Positions 21,404-28,037 of a stretch of DNA of 28,037 bases are shown here, piece after piece (positions within the stretch are counted from its first letter, which is position 1; every line of letters begins with the position of its first letter). This stretch comes from Dehalococcoidia bacterium. Lineage in GTDB: Bacteria; Chloroflexota; Dehalococcoidia; SZUA-161. The position numbers were made by a program, and so were the translations under genes. The DNA lies in the NCBI GenBank assembly GCA_004376205.1, contig SOKG01000162.1, positions 1-28,037 of the forward strand, given 5' to 3'. The notes beneath the pieces were generated by a model that saw nothing but the letters and a program-made list of their open reading frames with translations, did no database searches and was not told the origin of the DNA.

Positions 21404-21432
21404 GTAGGGGCGACCCAGCGGGTCGCCCCTAC
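21404..21432. repeat. 13-bp perfect palindrome with AGC loop (REP-like)
   Basis: GTAGGGGCGACCC pairs completely with GGGTCGCCCCTAC around AGC. It lies between the zinc-ribbon gene and coaE. The GGGGCGACCC...GGGTCGCCCC design resembles dispersed palindromes seen in many genomes, but only one copy is in this window. Confidence 0.85.
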
Positions 21433-21473
21433 AGACAATCAATGCTCCACCGTTACCAGTGCCAGAAGGCTTT

Positions 21474-21800
21474 CTACTTCTCAGAAAACAGATTAGCGAA
21501 GTCTCCGTCGAACTCCTTCAAGAAGTTGTGCATTTCCAGAACATCGTCCACTCCCACCACCTCACTATCATCAAACCGCTCGCGCTCAGCTTCGGTGAGG
21601 TCGGTGATAACCTCAGTGATATTGCCCTCCTGGACAACAGCAGCGATCAATCCCTGAGTTCCACAGGAACTGCAGTAGACGCTGAGAACCCAAAGACCAT
21701 CCTCCTGGTCAAGAATCTTAATATTTGACACGTCATATTTCTGACCACAAACGCCGCAATTGACCTTGGAGAACAAGCGCTTCAGGAATGCCTCGCGCAT
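21474..21800 (-). CDS. Zinc-ribbon protein, function unknown
   Basis: The product has 108 residues from ATG 21800 with GAGGTGAT upstream. Cys15-x2-Cys18 (CGVCG) and Cys43-x2-Cys46 (CSSCG) make a zinc ribbon at the N-terminus. Residues 60-108 are acidic and helical (DLTEAERERFDDSEVVGVDD ... MHNFLKEFDGDFANLF). The layout suggests a protein that binds a partner through the acidic tail. Its position between the BFN nuclease gene and coaE is consistent with one transcript. No named family recognised. Confidence 0.7.
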   Translation of the reverse strand: MREAFLKRLFSKVNCGVCGQKYDVSNIKILDQEDGLWVLSVYCSSCGTQGLIAAVVQEGNITEVITDLTEAERERFDDSEVVGVDDVLEMHNFLKEFDGDFANLFSEK

Positions 21801-21845
21801 CGCTTATCACCTCCCTCAAGCAGCTAATAAAGAACGCCCCGGAGC

Positions 21846-22373
21846 CTAAGCTTCCGGCTTACCCTTCTCGAAGTCTGAGAGATCGAGGCCCTCTATGAAA
21901 TCGCGGAAGGCGGACATTCTCTCCAGTTCCTCCGGCGGGATCTCGCGCGCCGGAGCTGGCTTCCCGGTCTCTGGGTCGATAATTATCCCCGCCTTATCGA
22001 GCACAATTTCCTCAGCGAAGATGGGCACTTTGACCCTTACCGCCAAGGCAATGGCATCGCTGGGGCGAGAATCGATCTCTATATGATTGCCATCGACCGC
22101 CAGGACGATCTTGGCGAAGAAGGTATCGTTTCGAAGGTCACACACAATGATCGAGCTGACAGCGGCCCCCAGGGCTCCGATGATATTGCCCAGAAGGTCA
22201 TGAGTCAGGGGTCGGGGCACTTGGTGTTCTTGGAGCTTGACGGCTATGGCATCAGCCTCCGCGGGCCCGATCCAGATAGGCAGATACCGCTCCGCCTCCT
22301 TCTCCTTAAGGATCACAACCCGCTGATAATTGAGCATACTCACTCGTATACTCTCGATCGTCATCTCAATCAT
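21846..22373 (-). CDS. Bifunctional nuclease family protein (DUF151)
   Basis: The product has 175 residues from ATG 22373. The DUF151/BFN blocks are clear: VVILKEKEAERYLPIWIGPA, EADAIAVKLQ, RPLTHDLLGNII, and DGNHIEIDSRPSDAIALAVR. Plant members have RNase and DNase activity; the bacterial role is unknown. The C-terminal 40 residues (DPETGKPAPAREIPPEELER, then MSAFRDFIEGLDLSDFEKG) form a helix that resembles a UVR-like end. First gene of the minus set. A TATAAT on the minus strand (22396-22391) could be its -10, with no good -35. Confidence 0.9.
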   Translation of the reverse strand: MIEMTIESIRVSMLNYQRVVILKEKEAERYLPIWIGPAEADAIAVKLQEHQVPRPLTHDLLGNIIGALGAAVSSIIVCDLRNDTFFAKIVLAVDGNHIEIDSRPSDAIALAVRVKVPIFAEEIVLDKAGIIIDPETGKPAPAREIPPEELERMSAFRDFIEGLDLSDFEKGKPEA

Positions 22374-22432
22374 GCCCTACCCCTTGCGGCATTATATTCT
22401 AACTTATATTGAGCCTCACTGTCAAGGACGAG

Positions 22433-22461
22433 TTGACAAAGTGGAGCCTTTAGGCTATATT
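22433..22461 (+). promoter_or_regulatory. Promoter of tRNA-Val
   Basis: Perfect TTGACA (22433-22438), 17-base spacer, TATATT (22456-22461). The start would be near 22468, ten bases before the tRNA. Confidence 0.75.
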
Positions 22462-22477
22462 CCTATGATGCTGGCGA

Positions 22478-22550
22478 GGGCGGTTAGCTCAGTGGTAAGA
22501 GCGCTGCGTTGACATCGCAGAGGTCACTGGTTCAAATCCAGTATCGCCCA
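22478..22550 (+). tRNA. tRNA-Val, anticodon GAC
   Basis: Acceptor GGGCGGT with ATCGCCC, D arm GCTC...GAGC, anticodon stem CTGCG/CGCAG with loop TTGACAT and anticodon GAC at 22511-22513, T arm ACTGG-TTCAAAT-CCAGT, discriminator A. CCA is not encoded. It lies 112 bases before thrS. Confidence 0.95.
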
Positions 22551-22604
22551 TTATTCCAGAACCAGCTCGTATCAATTTCCGTTGGATAGCAGTGTAGAAT
22601 TATT

Positions 22605-22637
22605 AGAGCCTCTCGTTCTATTCGGGCGGGAGGTTCT
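22605..22637 (+). promoter_or_regulatory. Hairpin in the thrS leader
   Basis: AGAGCCTCTCG (22605-22615) pairs with CGGGAGGTTCT (22627-22637), 11 pairs including two G-U, around an 11-base loop. It lies 25 bases before the GTG start. The following T content is low, so it is more likely a leader structure than a terminator. No T-box core was found. Confidence 0.5.
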
Positions 22638-22662
22638 GCTTTGAGATTGTGCCCGGGGATTC

Positions 22663-24417
22663 GTGTTGACAGCTAAGAAGACTAATGAAGCCCGAAAAGT
22701 AGAGCGGCTGGAGGCCATGCGCCACTCGGCGGCTCACATCATGGCCGAGGCAGTGTCCCTGCTGTTCCCCGAGGTCAAATTCGGCATAGGCCCCGCCACT
22801 GCTGACGGCTTCTATTATGATTTCGACCTGCCGCGTTCACTTGCCCCTGAAGACCTGAGTACCATCGAGTCCAAGATGCACGAGAGCATAGCTTCAAATT
22901 CCCCTTTCCTTCGGGAAGAAGTGGACAAAGCGACAGCCCGCGAGATGTTCGACTCTCAGCCCTATAAGCTTGAGCTAATCGATGAACTGACCGACGAGAT
23001 GGTAACAGTGTACCGCCAGGGTTCCTTCGTCGACCTCTGCCGGGGATCTCACGTAGCATCAACCGGGGATGTCAAAGCGATCAAGCTGCTGAGCGTTGCT
23101 GGCGCCTACTGGAGGGGCGACGAACACCGTCCGATGCTGCAAAGGATCTACGGCACCGCTTTCGAGACCGAGGAGGAGTTGGAAAGCTATCTGAAGAAGA
23201 TCGATGAGGCGGCAAAGCGAGACCACAGGAAGCTAGGCAAGGCGCTAGACTTATTCAGCATCCACGAGGAGGCAGGGGCAGGTCTCGTCCACTGGCACCC
23301 AAAGGGAGCCATGATCCGAACCATAATCGAGGACTTCTGGAGGAGCGAACACTTCAAGCGAGGTTACGACATCGTATACAGTCCTCACCTTGCCAAGATC
23401 GACCTTTGGAGGACCAGCGGACATTTGGAGTTCTATCGGGATAGCATGTACCCGCCTATGGACGTTGAGGGTCAAGGCTACCTCATAAAGCCCATGAACT
23501 GCCCTGCGCACATACTCATGTATAAGACGCAGCTCCGCAGCTATCGCCAGTTGCCGCTGCGCTGGGCAGAGCTGGGCACTGTTTACCGCTGGGAGAGATC
23601 CGGTGTCCTCCATGGCCTAACCCGAGTGCGGGGCTTCACTCAGGACGATGCCCATATCTTCTGCCGCCCCGACCAACTGGAGGACGAAGTGGTTGGAGTG
23701 CTAGAATTCGCCTGCTTCATGCTCGAGACCCTCGGCTTCAATGAGTATGAGAGCATGCTCTCCACACGCCCCGAGAAATACGCAGGCACTATCGAGGTCT
23801 GGGATCAGGCAACCGAGACACTGGAGAGAGCCCTCGATCGCCTCCAAATAGATTACACTGTAAACCCTGGAGAGGGTGTGTTCTACGGTCCCAAAATTGA
23901 CATATCCCTCAAGGATTCTCTGGGACGAACCTGGCAGGGACCCACCATCCAGGTGGATTTCAACCTACCGGAACGGTTCGACATGAACTACATCGGTGAT
24001 GACGGACTTGAGCATCGGGTGGTCATGATACATCGCACTGTTCTAGGAAGCATGGAACGCTTTCTGGGCTGCCTCATCGAGCACTACGGCGGCGCATTTC
24101 CGACATGGCTTGCCCCGGTGCAGGCGGTGGTAATCCCCATAACCGACCAGAATCTGGACTATGCCCGCAAAGTAGCCCTTGAGCTCAAGGGCGAGCAAAT
24201 AAGGGTCGAGATAGATGAACGTAGCGAGCGGATGAACTTGAAGATACGCGATGCTCAACTGCAAAAGGTGCCCTATATGCTAATTGTGGGCAATGAGGAA
24301 GTGGCCAGCTCCACGGTCTCAGTTCGGCTTCGCGACGGCCGGAAGCTGAAGGCTCAGCCGCTCCCCGAGTTCAAGGCCATGGTGAAGTCAGCCGTGGAAT
24401 CAAGAGGGACTGTTTGA
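22663..24417 (+). CDS. thrS: Threonyl-tRNA synthetase, TGS-less form
   Basis: The product has 584 residues and starts at GTG 22663, preceded by GGGG. It charges tRNA-Thr. The editing domain begins almost at once: HSAAH (His21, His25) and later CRGSH, the sites that clear misactivated serine. The class II core has MNCPAHILMY, YRWERSGVLHGLTRVRGFTQ (motif 2) and a motif 3 region around VVMIHRTVLGSMERFLGCLI, plus the anticodon domain. The usual N-terminal TGS domain (about 60 residues) is missing. E. coli ThrRS has 642 residues, which fits this loss. No other start codon with a TGS-like sequence lies upstream, where the leader hairpin is found instead. First gene of the thrS-infC-rpmI-rplT-pheST set. 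Confidence 0.95.
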   Translation: MLTAKKTNEARKVERLEAMRHSAAHIMAEAVSLLFPEVKFGIGPATADGFYYDFDLPRSLAPEDLSTIESKMHESIASNSPFLREEVDKATAREMFDSQPYKLELIDELTDEMVTVYRQGSFVDLCRGSHVASTGDVKAIKLLSVAGAYWRGDEHRPMLQRIYGTAFETEEELESYLKKIDEAAKRDHRKLGKALDLFSIHEEAGAGLVHWHPKGAMIRTIIEDFWRSEHFKRGYDIVYSPHLAKIDLWRTSGHLEFYRDSMYPPMDVEGQGYLIKPMNCPAHILMYKTQLRSYRQLPLRWAELGTVYRWERSGVLHGLTRVRGFTQDDAHIFCRPDQLEDEVVGVLEFACFMLETLGFNEYESMLSTRPEKYAGTIEVWDQATETLERALDRLQIDYTVNPGEGVFYGPKIDISLKDSLGRTWQGPTIQVDFNLPERFDMNYIGDDGLEHRVVMIHRTVLGSMERFLGCLIEHYGGAFPTWLAPVQAVVIPITDQNLDYARKVALELKGEQIRVEIDERSERMNLKIRDAQLQKVPYMLIVGNEEVASSTVSVRLRDGRKLKAQPLPEFKAMVKSAVESRGTV

Positions 24418-24471
24418 TTTCTGCGATAGATTGTGTTATAAGGGATTCTAGCTTATTTCCGGGAGGGGAGT

Positions 24472-25071
24472 ATAGTTAAACATTTCACTGCGCGGGAGCG
24501 CATAACTAAGCGGTATCGAATCAATGGAATGATCAGGGCCAAAGATGTCCGGGTGATCGGAGACACCGGTGAGCAACTGGGTATCATGCCTACCAGTGAG
24601 GCCCTCAAGCTCGCCCAGGAGCGCGAGGTTGATCTGGTCGAGGTAGCACCCACTGCTCAACCTCCAGTCTGCCGTCTGCTCGATTACGGCAAGTTCAAGT
24701 ACGAGCAAGCGAAGAAAGAGCGGGAAGCCCATAAGCGACAAGCGACCGTTTCGCTTAGGCAAGTCCGGCTTCGCCCGAAGACCGGTAGGCACGACCTAGA
24801 GTTCAAGACAGCCCTGATGGAGAAGCTCCTCGATAAGGGCAATAAGGTCAAGGTCTTGGTGCTTTTCCGCGGCCGAGAAATCTCCCACGCTCAACTGGGA
24901 AAGGAACTCCTGGACAATATAGCTGATGCCCTCGCCGAAAAGGCCAACGTAGAAAGGCCAGCTGCGATGGAGGGACGCTCAATGAGCATGATCCTTTCCC
25001 CCCGCCCAGCAAGCAAACCGAAGAAGGAAAAGACTGAAGAGGCTGCAGATGCCCAAGATGAAAACCCATAA
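24472..25071 (+). CDS. infC: Translation initiation factor IF-3, non-AUG start
   Basis: The product has 199 residues if it begins at ATA 24472. The first ATG (24529) is too late, as IF3 proteins begin with a tail and RINxxIRAKDVRVI; here KRYRINGMIRAKDVRVIGDT is in frame upstream of that ATG. No ATG, GTG or TTG lies in frame between 24472 and 24529. GGAGG (24462-24466) is 5 bases before ATA 24472. IF3 genes in many bacteria start at a rare codon (AUU in E. coli), which allows IF3 to limit its own synthesis. ATA 24502 with GGAG is the alternative. Domains: N-terminal (GEQLGIMPTSEALKLAQ), linker, C-terminal (KTGRHDLEFKT, VLVLFRGREISHAQLG). The C-terminus is an acidic/basic tail. Confidence 0.85.
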   Translation: MVKHFTARERITKRYRINGMIRAKDVRVIGDTGEQLGIMPTSEALKLAQEREVDLVEVAPTAQPPVCRLLDYGKFKYEQAKKEREAHKRQATVSLRQVRLRPKTGRHDLEFKTALMEKLLDKGNKVKVLVLFRGREISHAQLGKELLDNIADALAEKANVERPAAMEGRSMSMILSPRPASKPKKEKTEEAADAQDENP

Positions 25072-25246
25072 AGGGGCTAAGGCCCGTTTCCATATTACAG
25101 GCAGTGGCAAAATTATGCGCGTTAAGATCGGCAAAAGCCACTTACGCCGCAAAAAGCCCAAACGAGTGAGACGGCTATACGATGAGACAATACCCCTCCA
25201 CCCCACAGCAAGGCAACGTATAAGAAGGTTGCTGCCGGGGACCTGA
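25049..25246 (+). CDS. rpmI: Ribosomal protein bL35
   Basis: The product has 65 residues, the standard size. It starts PKMKTHKGAKARFHITGSGK and continues with the basic HLRRKKPKRVRRL core of bL35. It overlaps the end of infC by 23 bases, so translational coupling is likely. The infC-rpmI-rplT order is the usual bacterial operon. Confidence 0.97.
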   Translation: MPKMKTHKGAKARFHITGSGKIMRVKIGKSHLRRKKPKRVRRLYDETIPLHPTARQRIRRLLPGT

Positions 25247-25302
25247 GGTCGGAGGAACATCTACACCCGAGAGGTTCTAGTCTTTAGCACAGGAGGATTT
25301 CC

Positions 25303-25680
25303 TTGCCCCGAGTAAGAGGTAGAGTGACAACCCGCCACCGCCACAAGAAAGTACTGAAGCTAACCAAGGGCCACCGAGCCACCAGGCACTCTCTCTACCG
25401 GCGGGCTCACGAGTCGATGCTGAAGTCATTGTCATATTCTTATCGCCACCGCAGAGAGCGCAAGGGAGATATGCGCCGACTATGGATCACTCGAATCAAT
25501 GCCGCGACGAGGCTTGATGGGCTTTCTTACAGCAGGTTTATTGATGGCCTATGTAAAGCGGGGGTAGCTCTCGATCGAAAGATACTTGCCGATCTAGCAG
25601 TAACAGACCCCGCTGCTTTCGCCCAATTGGTGGCAGTAGCCAAGGAGAATATTCAGCAAGTAAATGATAGCCAAGCTTGA
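25303..25680 (+). CDS. rplT: Ribosomal protein bL20
   Basis: The product has 125 residues, starting at TTG 25303. AGGAGGAT lies 4-5 bases upstream, and the protein opens PRVRGRVTTRHRHKKVLKLT, the normal bL20 start, so the TTG is a real start. WITRINAAT and the end region (GLSYSRFIDGLCKAGVALDR, KILADLAVTDP) fit. bL20 is an early assembly protein of the large subunit that represses its own operon in several bacteria. The last 17 bases overlap pheS. Confidence 0.97.
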   Translation: MPRVRGRVTTRHRHKKVLKLTKGHRATRHSLYRRAHESMLKSLSYSYRHRRERKGDMRRLWITRINAATRLDGLSYSRFIDGLCKAGVALDRKILADLAVTDPAAFAQLVAVAKENIQQVNDSQA

Positions 25681-26704
25681 CGAGCTCCGCGCAAAAGCGA
25701 TCACTGAGCTCGACGGCATTGATAAACCGAGCGACCTCGAGGCCTGGCGCATCCGCTATCTGGGGAGGAAGAGTGCTCTGACCCAGATTCTGCGCGGGTT
25801 GGCAGCATTATCCCTGGAGGAAAAACGTGCAACTGGGGCGGCTGCCAACGAACTTAGAGCCTTTCTAGAAAAGAGCCTGGCGCTCAGAGAAGAGGCGGTC
25901 AGGGACTCAGTGATAGCCCGGGCTATCGAGGGGGGACGTCTCGATATCACGCTGCCTGGACGCTCTCCTGCCCTCGGTCGATTGCACCCCACTACCCAGA
26001 TGCTGCGACAGGTCTGCAACATCTTCATGACTATGGGTTTTGAGGTAGTCGAGGGCCCTGATGTGGAGTGGGAGTATTACAACTTCGATGCGCTCAACAT
26101 CCCCCAAGACCACCCCGCTCGTGATATGTGGGACACCCTGTGGATGGATTTCACCACCGAAGATGGTCGGCGGCCGATGTTGCTCCGCACCCATACCTCT
26201 CCCATGCAGATTCGGGTTATGGAGTCCAGACGCCCCCCGGTTCGAGTGATAGTGCCGGGCAAGGTCTATAGATATGAAGCCACCGATGCCACGCATGAGG
26301 CCATGTTCTACCAGATCGAGGGCTTCGCTGTGGACAGGAATATCACTCTTGCCGACCTCAAGGGGACGCTTTTCGAATTCGCCAAGCGGCTTTTCGGCGA
26401 GGAGAGAAGGGTGAGATTCAGGTGTGACTACTTCCCCTTTGTTGAGCCCGGCGTCGAGATGGCCATCGACTGCTTTCTGTGCGATGGCGCTGGCTGCCAG
26501 CTCTGCTCAGGCAGCGGTTGGATAGAGATCCTGGGCGCAGGCATGGTGCATCCCGAGGTGCTGCGCAGGGTAAACTATGACCCCGAGATTTACACTGGCT
26601 TCGCTTTCGGCTTGGGCCTGGAGCGTATGCTTATGCTCAAGCACGGCATCGAGGACATCCGCCTCTTTTACTCGAACGACCTGAGATTTCTGCGGCAGTT
26701 TTAG
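25664..26704 (+). CDS. pheS: Phenylalanyl-tRNA synthetase alpha subunit
   Basis: The product has 346 residues from ATG 25664, within rplT. The N-terminal helical tRNA-binding part (residues 1-85) leads into the class II catalytic core: HPTTQMLRQVCNIFMTMGFE, GPDVEWEYYNFDALNIPQDH, LLRTHTSPMQIRVM, YRYEATDATHEAMFYQIEGF, and the final FGLGLERMLMLKHGI. A four-Cys insertion (Cys270, 273, 278, 281; CFLCDGAGCQLC) before WIEILGAGMVHPEVL probably binds zinc, a known variation in bacterial PheS. It pairs with pheT to form the (alpha-beta)2 enzyme. Confidence 0.96.
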   Translation: MIAKLDELRAKAITELDGIDKPSDLEAWRIRYLGRKSALTQILRGLAALSLEEKRATGAAANELRAFLEKSLALREEAVRDSVIARAIEGGRLDITLPGRSPALGRLHPTTQMLRQVCNIFMTMGFEVVEGPDVEWEYYNFDALNIPQDHPARDMWDTLWMDFTTEDGRRPMLLRTHTSPMQIRVMESRRPPVRVIVPGKVYRYEATDATHEAMFYQIEGFAVDRNITLADLKGTLFEFAKRLFGEERRVRFRCDYFPFVEPGVEMAIDCFLCDGAGCQLCSGSGWIEILGAGMVHPEVLRRVNYDPEIYTGFAFGLGLERMLMLKHGIEDIRLFYSNDLRFLRQF

Positions 26705-26706
26705 TT

Positions 26707-28037
26707 ATGAAAGTCTCCCTCAAATGGCTTCAGGATTATGTCAACCTCGCTCTGCCTACCCAGGAGCTGGTTGAAAAGCTGACCATGTCGGGAACCGAGG
26801 TCAGCGGGATAGAAGTTGTCGGCGCTAATTGGGAGGGTATCTCTGTGGGGCAGGTGATAGCTCTGGAGAAGCATCCCAATGCTGACCGCCTCCAGCTTGC
26901 GACCATCGACCTGAAAGAGGAGCGCATAACGGTGGTCACCGGCGCTCCCAATCTGGAAGAGGGCCAGAAGGTTCCCTTCGCCCGAGTCGGCGCTCAACTC
27001 ATCGACGGACATACCGGCGAACCGGCAAAGCTCAAACCCGCCGAGATCCGCGGCGTAAGGTCGGAGGGGATGGTCTGCTCAGAAAAGGAGCTCGGCATTT
27101 CCGACCGACACGAGGGGATAATGATCTTCCCCCCTGAAGCGCCTGTAGGCATATCTCTCTCACAATATCTGGGAGACACTATCCTTGACCTTAAGACCAC
27201 TCCCAATCGCCCTGACTGCCTATCGCTGATCGGCATCGCCCGAGAGGTAGCAGCCTTGACCGGCCAGGCCACACATATACCCGACGTGAGCTATGCCGAG
27301 CAGGAGTCGCCTATCCAGGACTCGGTTTCGGTTGAGATCGCTGACCCTGAGCTGTGCCCCAGATACTGTGCCAGCCTGGTAACCGACGTCAAAATAGGCT
27401 CATCCCCGCAGTGGATGCAACAGAGGCTCCTGGCCTCTGGCATGCGTCCCATCAGCAATATCGTGGACATCACCAACTACGTAATGCTGGAGTATGGACA
27501 GCCCTTGCATGCCTTCGATTACAAAGAGGTCAAAGGAAAGAAAGTGATCGTGCGCCGAGCGAGGGATGACGAGTCCCTGTTCACCCTCGATGGGATAGAG
27601 AGAGACCTGGATCACGACATGCTTATTATCGCCGACGAGAAAGACCCTATCGCCCTCGCCGGTGTAATGGGGGGTGCGGATAGTGAGGTGATCGATACCA
27701 CAACCTCGATCCTTCTGGAGTCAGCGAACTTCAACGGCGCCAGCATCAGGCGTACTTCCATGAGACTGAATCTGCGCAGCGAAGCTTCATCCCGCTTCGA
27801 AAAGGGCATAAGCCCTGAGCTCACGCCAATAGCACTGCGCCGCGCAACCCAACTCCTGATAGAGGTGGCAGGAGGCAAGGCAGCCAAGGGAATAGCCGAT
27901 GTATACCCGGGAAAAAGGGATAAGAAGCCAATCTCGCTCACCAAGGAACGGGTTGCCCGGATTCTAGGCGTGGATATCGACACAGAGCGCATCCGGGAGA
28001 TGCTGTCCTCTCTGGGATTCAACAGCGAGTTGATAGG
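26707..28037 (+). CDS. pheT: Phenylalanyl-tRNA synthetase beta subunit, truncated by window edge
   Basis: It starts at ATG 26707, 2 bases after the pheS stop, and remains open to the window end (443 codons). Intact PheT has about 800 residues, so roughly half is missing at the window edge, with no sign of frameshift. The opening is MKVSLKWLQDYVNLALP, as in other PheT. The tRNA-binding OB-like domain (GQVIALEKHPNADRLQLATI, VVTGAPNL), LKTTPNRPDCLSLIGIAREV and the B3/B4 editing domain (NIVDITNYVMLEYGQPLHAF, GVMGGADSEV) follow. It assists charging and hydrolyses Tyr-tRNA-Phe. Confidence 0.96.
   Translation, partial: MKVSLKWLQDYVNLALPTQELVEKLTMSGTEVSGIEVVGANWEGISVGQVIALEKHPNADRLQLATIDLKEERITVVTGAPNLEEGQKVPFARVGAQLIDGHTGEPAKLKPAEIRGVRSEGMVCSEKELGISDRHEGIMIFPPEAPVGISLSQYLGDTILDLKTTPNRPDCLSLIGIAREVAALTGQATHIPDVSYAEQESPIQDSVSVEIADPELCPRYCASLVTDVKIGSSPQWMQQRLLASGMRPISNIVDITNYVMLEYGQPLHAFDYKEVKGKKVIVRRARDDESLFTLDGIERDLDHDMLIIADEKDPIALAGVMGGADSEVIDTTTSILLESANFNGASIRRTSMRLNLRSEASSRFEKGISPELTPIALRRATQLLIEVAGGKAAKGIADVYPGKRDKKPISLTKERVARILGVDIDTERIREMLSSLGFNSELI

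Noticed and set aside
22551..22662. Possible T-box leader before thrS
   Set aside because: A hairpin is present, but no T-box core sequence, specifier loop or clear antiterminator could be found.
1..28037. CRISPR arrays, insertion sequences, rRNA genes
   Set aside because: No regularly spaced repeats, transposase motifs or rRNA sequence were seen on either strand.

Overview
The window looks like a chromosomal segment from a member of the Chloroflexota, most likely a Dehalococcoidia-type lineage. I base that on the gene content: a TGS-less ThrRS next to infC-rpmI-rplT-pheST, GlnRS and GluRS side by side, DUF151/BFN, a DUF5679-like zinc ribbon, and a COG2231-type DNA glycosylase. This is inferred from gene families and not from a database search, so the phylum is moderately supported and the class is a guess. 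There is no rRNA, CRISPR array, transposase or recognisable phage structural gene.

Region 1 (1-2.8 kb) is accessory. It holds a partial Thr/Pro-rich lipoprotein (minus), a divergent small membrane protein, a gene-poor stretch, a LuxR-type HTH miniprotein overlapping a 44-residue ORF, an alpha/beta hydrolase and a DUF123 GIY-YIG protein. Region 2 (2.9-7.8 kb) is core: lspA and an RluD-family pseudouridine synthase, then glnS (minus) and gltX (plus) fired divergently from one 170-bp spacer.

Region 3 (7.9-12.0 kb) is a second accessory island. It has a small membrane protein, a Cys-rich miniprotein, about 1.3 kb without a convincing gene and with extreme C-over-G skew, a two-domain protein ending in an ASCH/PUA-like domain, a coiled-coil zinc-ribbon protein and an AT-richer SRPBCC protein. 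Region 4 (12.2-15.7 kb) has tRNA-Gln(CTG), tRNA-Glu(CTC), a four-Cys miniprotein, a LolD/MacB-type ABC exporter pair and a DNA glycosylase.

Region 5 (15.8-20.2 kb) is a TPP riboswitch driving thiC, then an MmgE/PrpD protein and cinA. Region 6 (20.2-22.4 kb, minus) is a gene set BFN nuclease, zinc-ribbon protein, coaE and a CoA-type Nudix hydrolase. Region 7 (22.5 kb to the end) is tRNA-Val(GAC) followed by the translation block thrS-infC-rpmI-rplT-pheS-pheT, with pheT running off the window.

The genes converge on translation: four aminoacyl-tRNA synthetases (Gln, Glu, Thr, Phe), IF3, L35, L20, an rRNA-type pseudouridine synthase and three tRNAs, two of which match synthetases encoded here. 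Many promoters read by eye carry an extended -10 (TGn upstream of a TATAAT-like hexamer). The least explained parts are the skewed gene-free stretch with its neighbouring ASCH protein, and a 29-bp near-identical inverted repeat shared by the two accessory regions.
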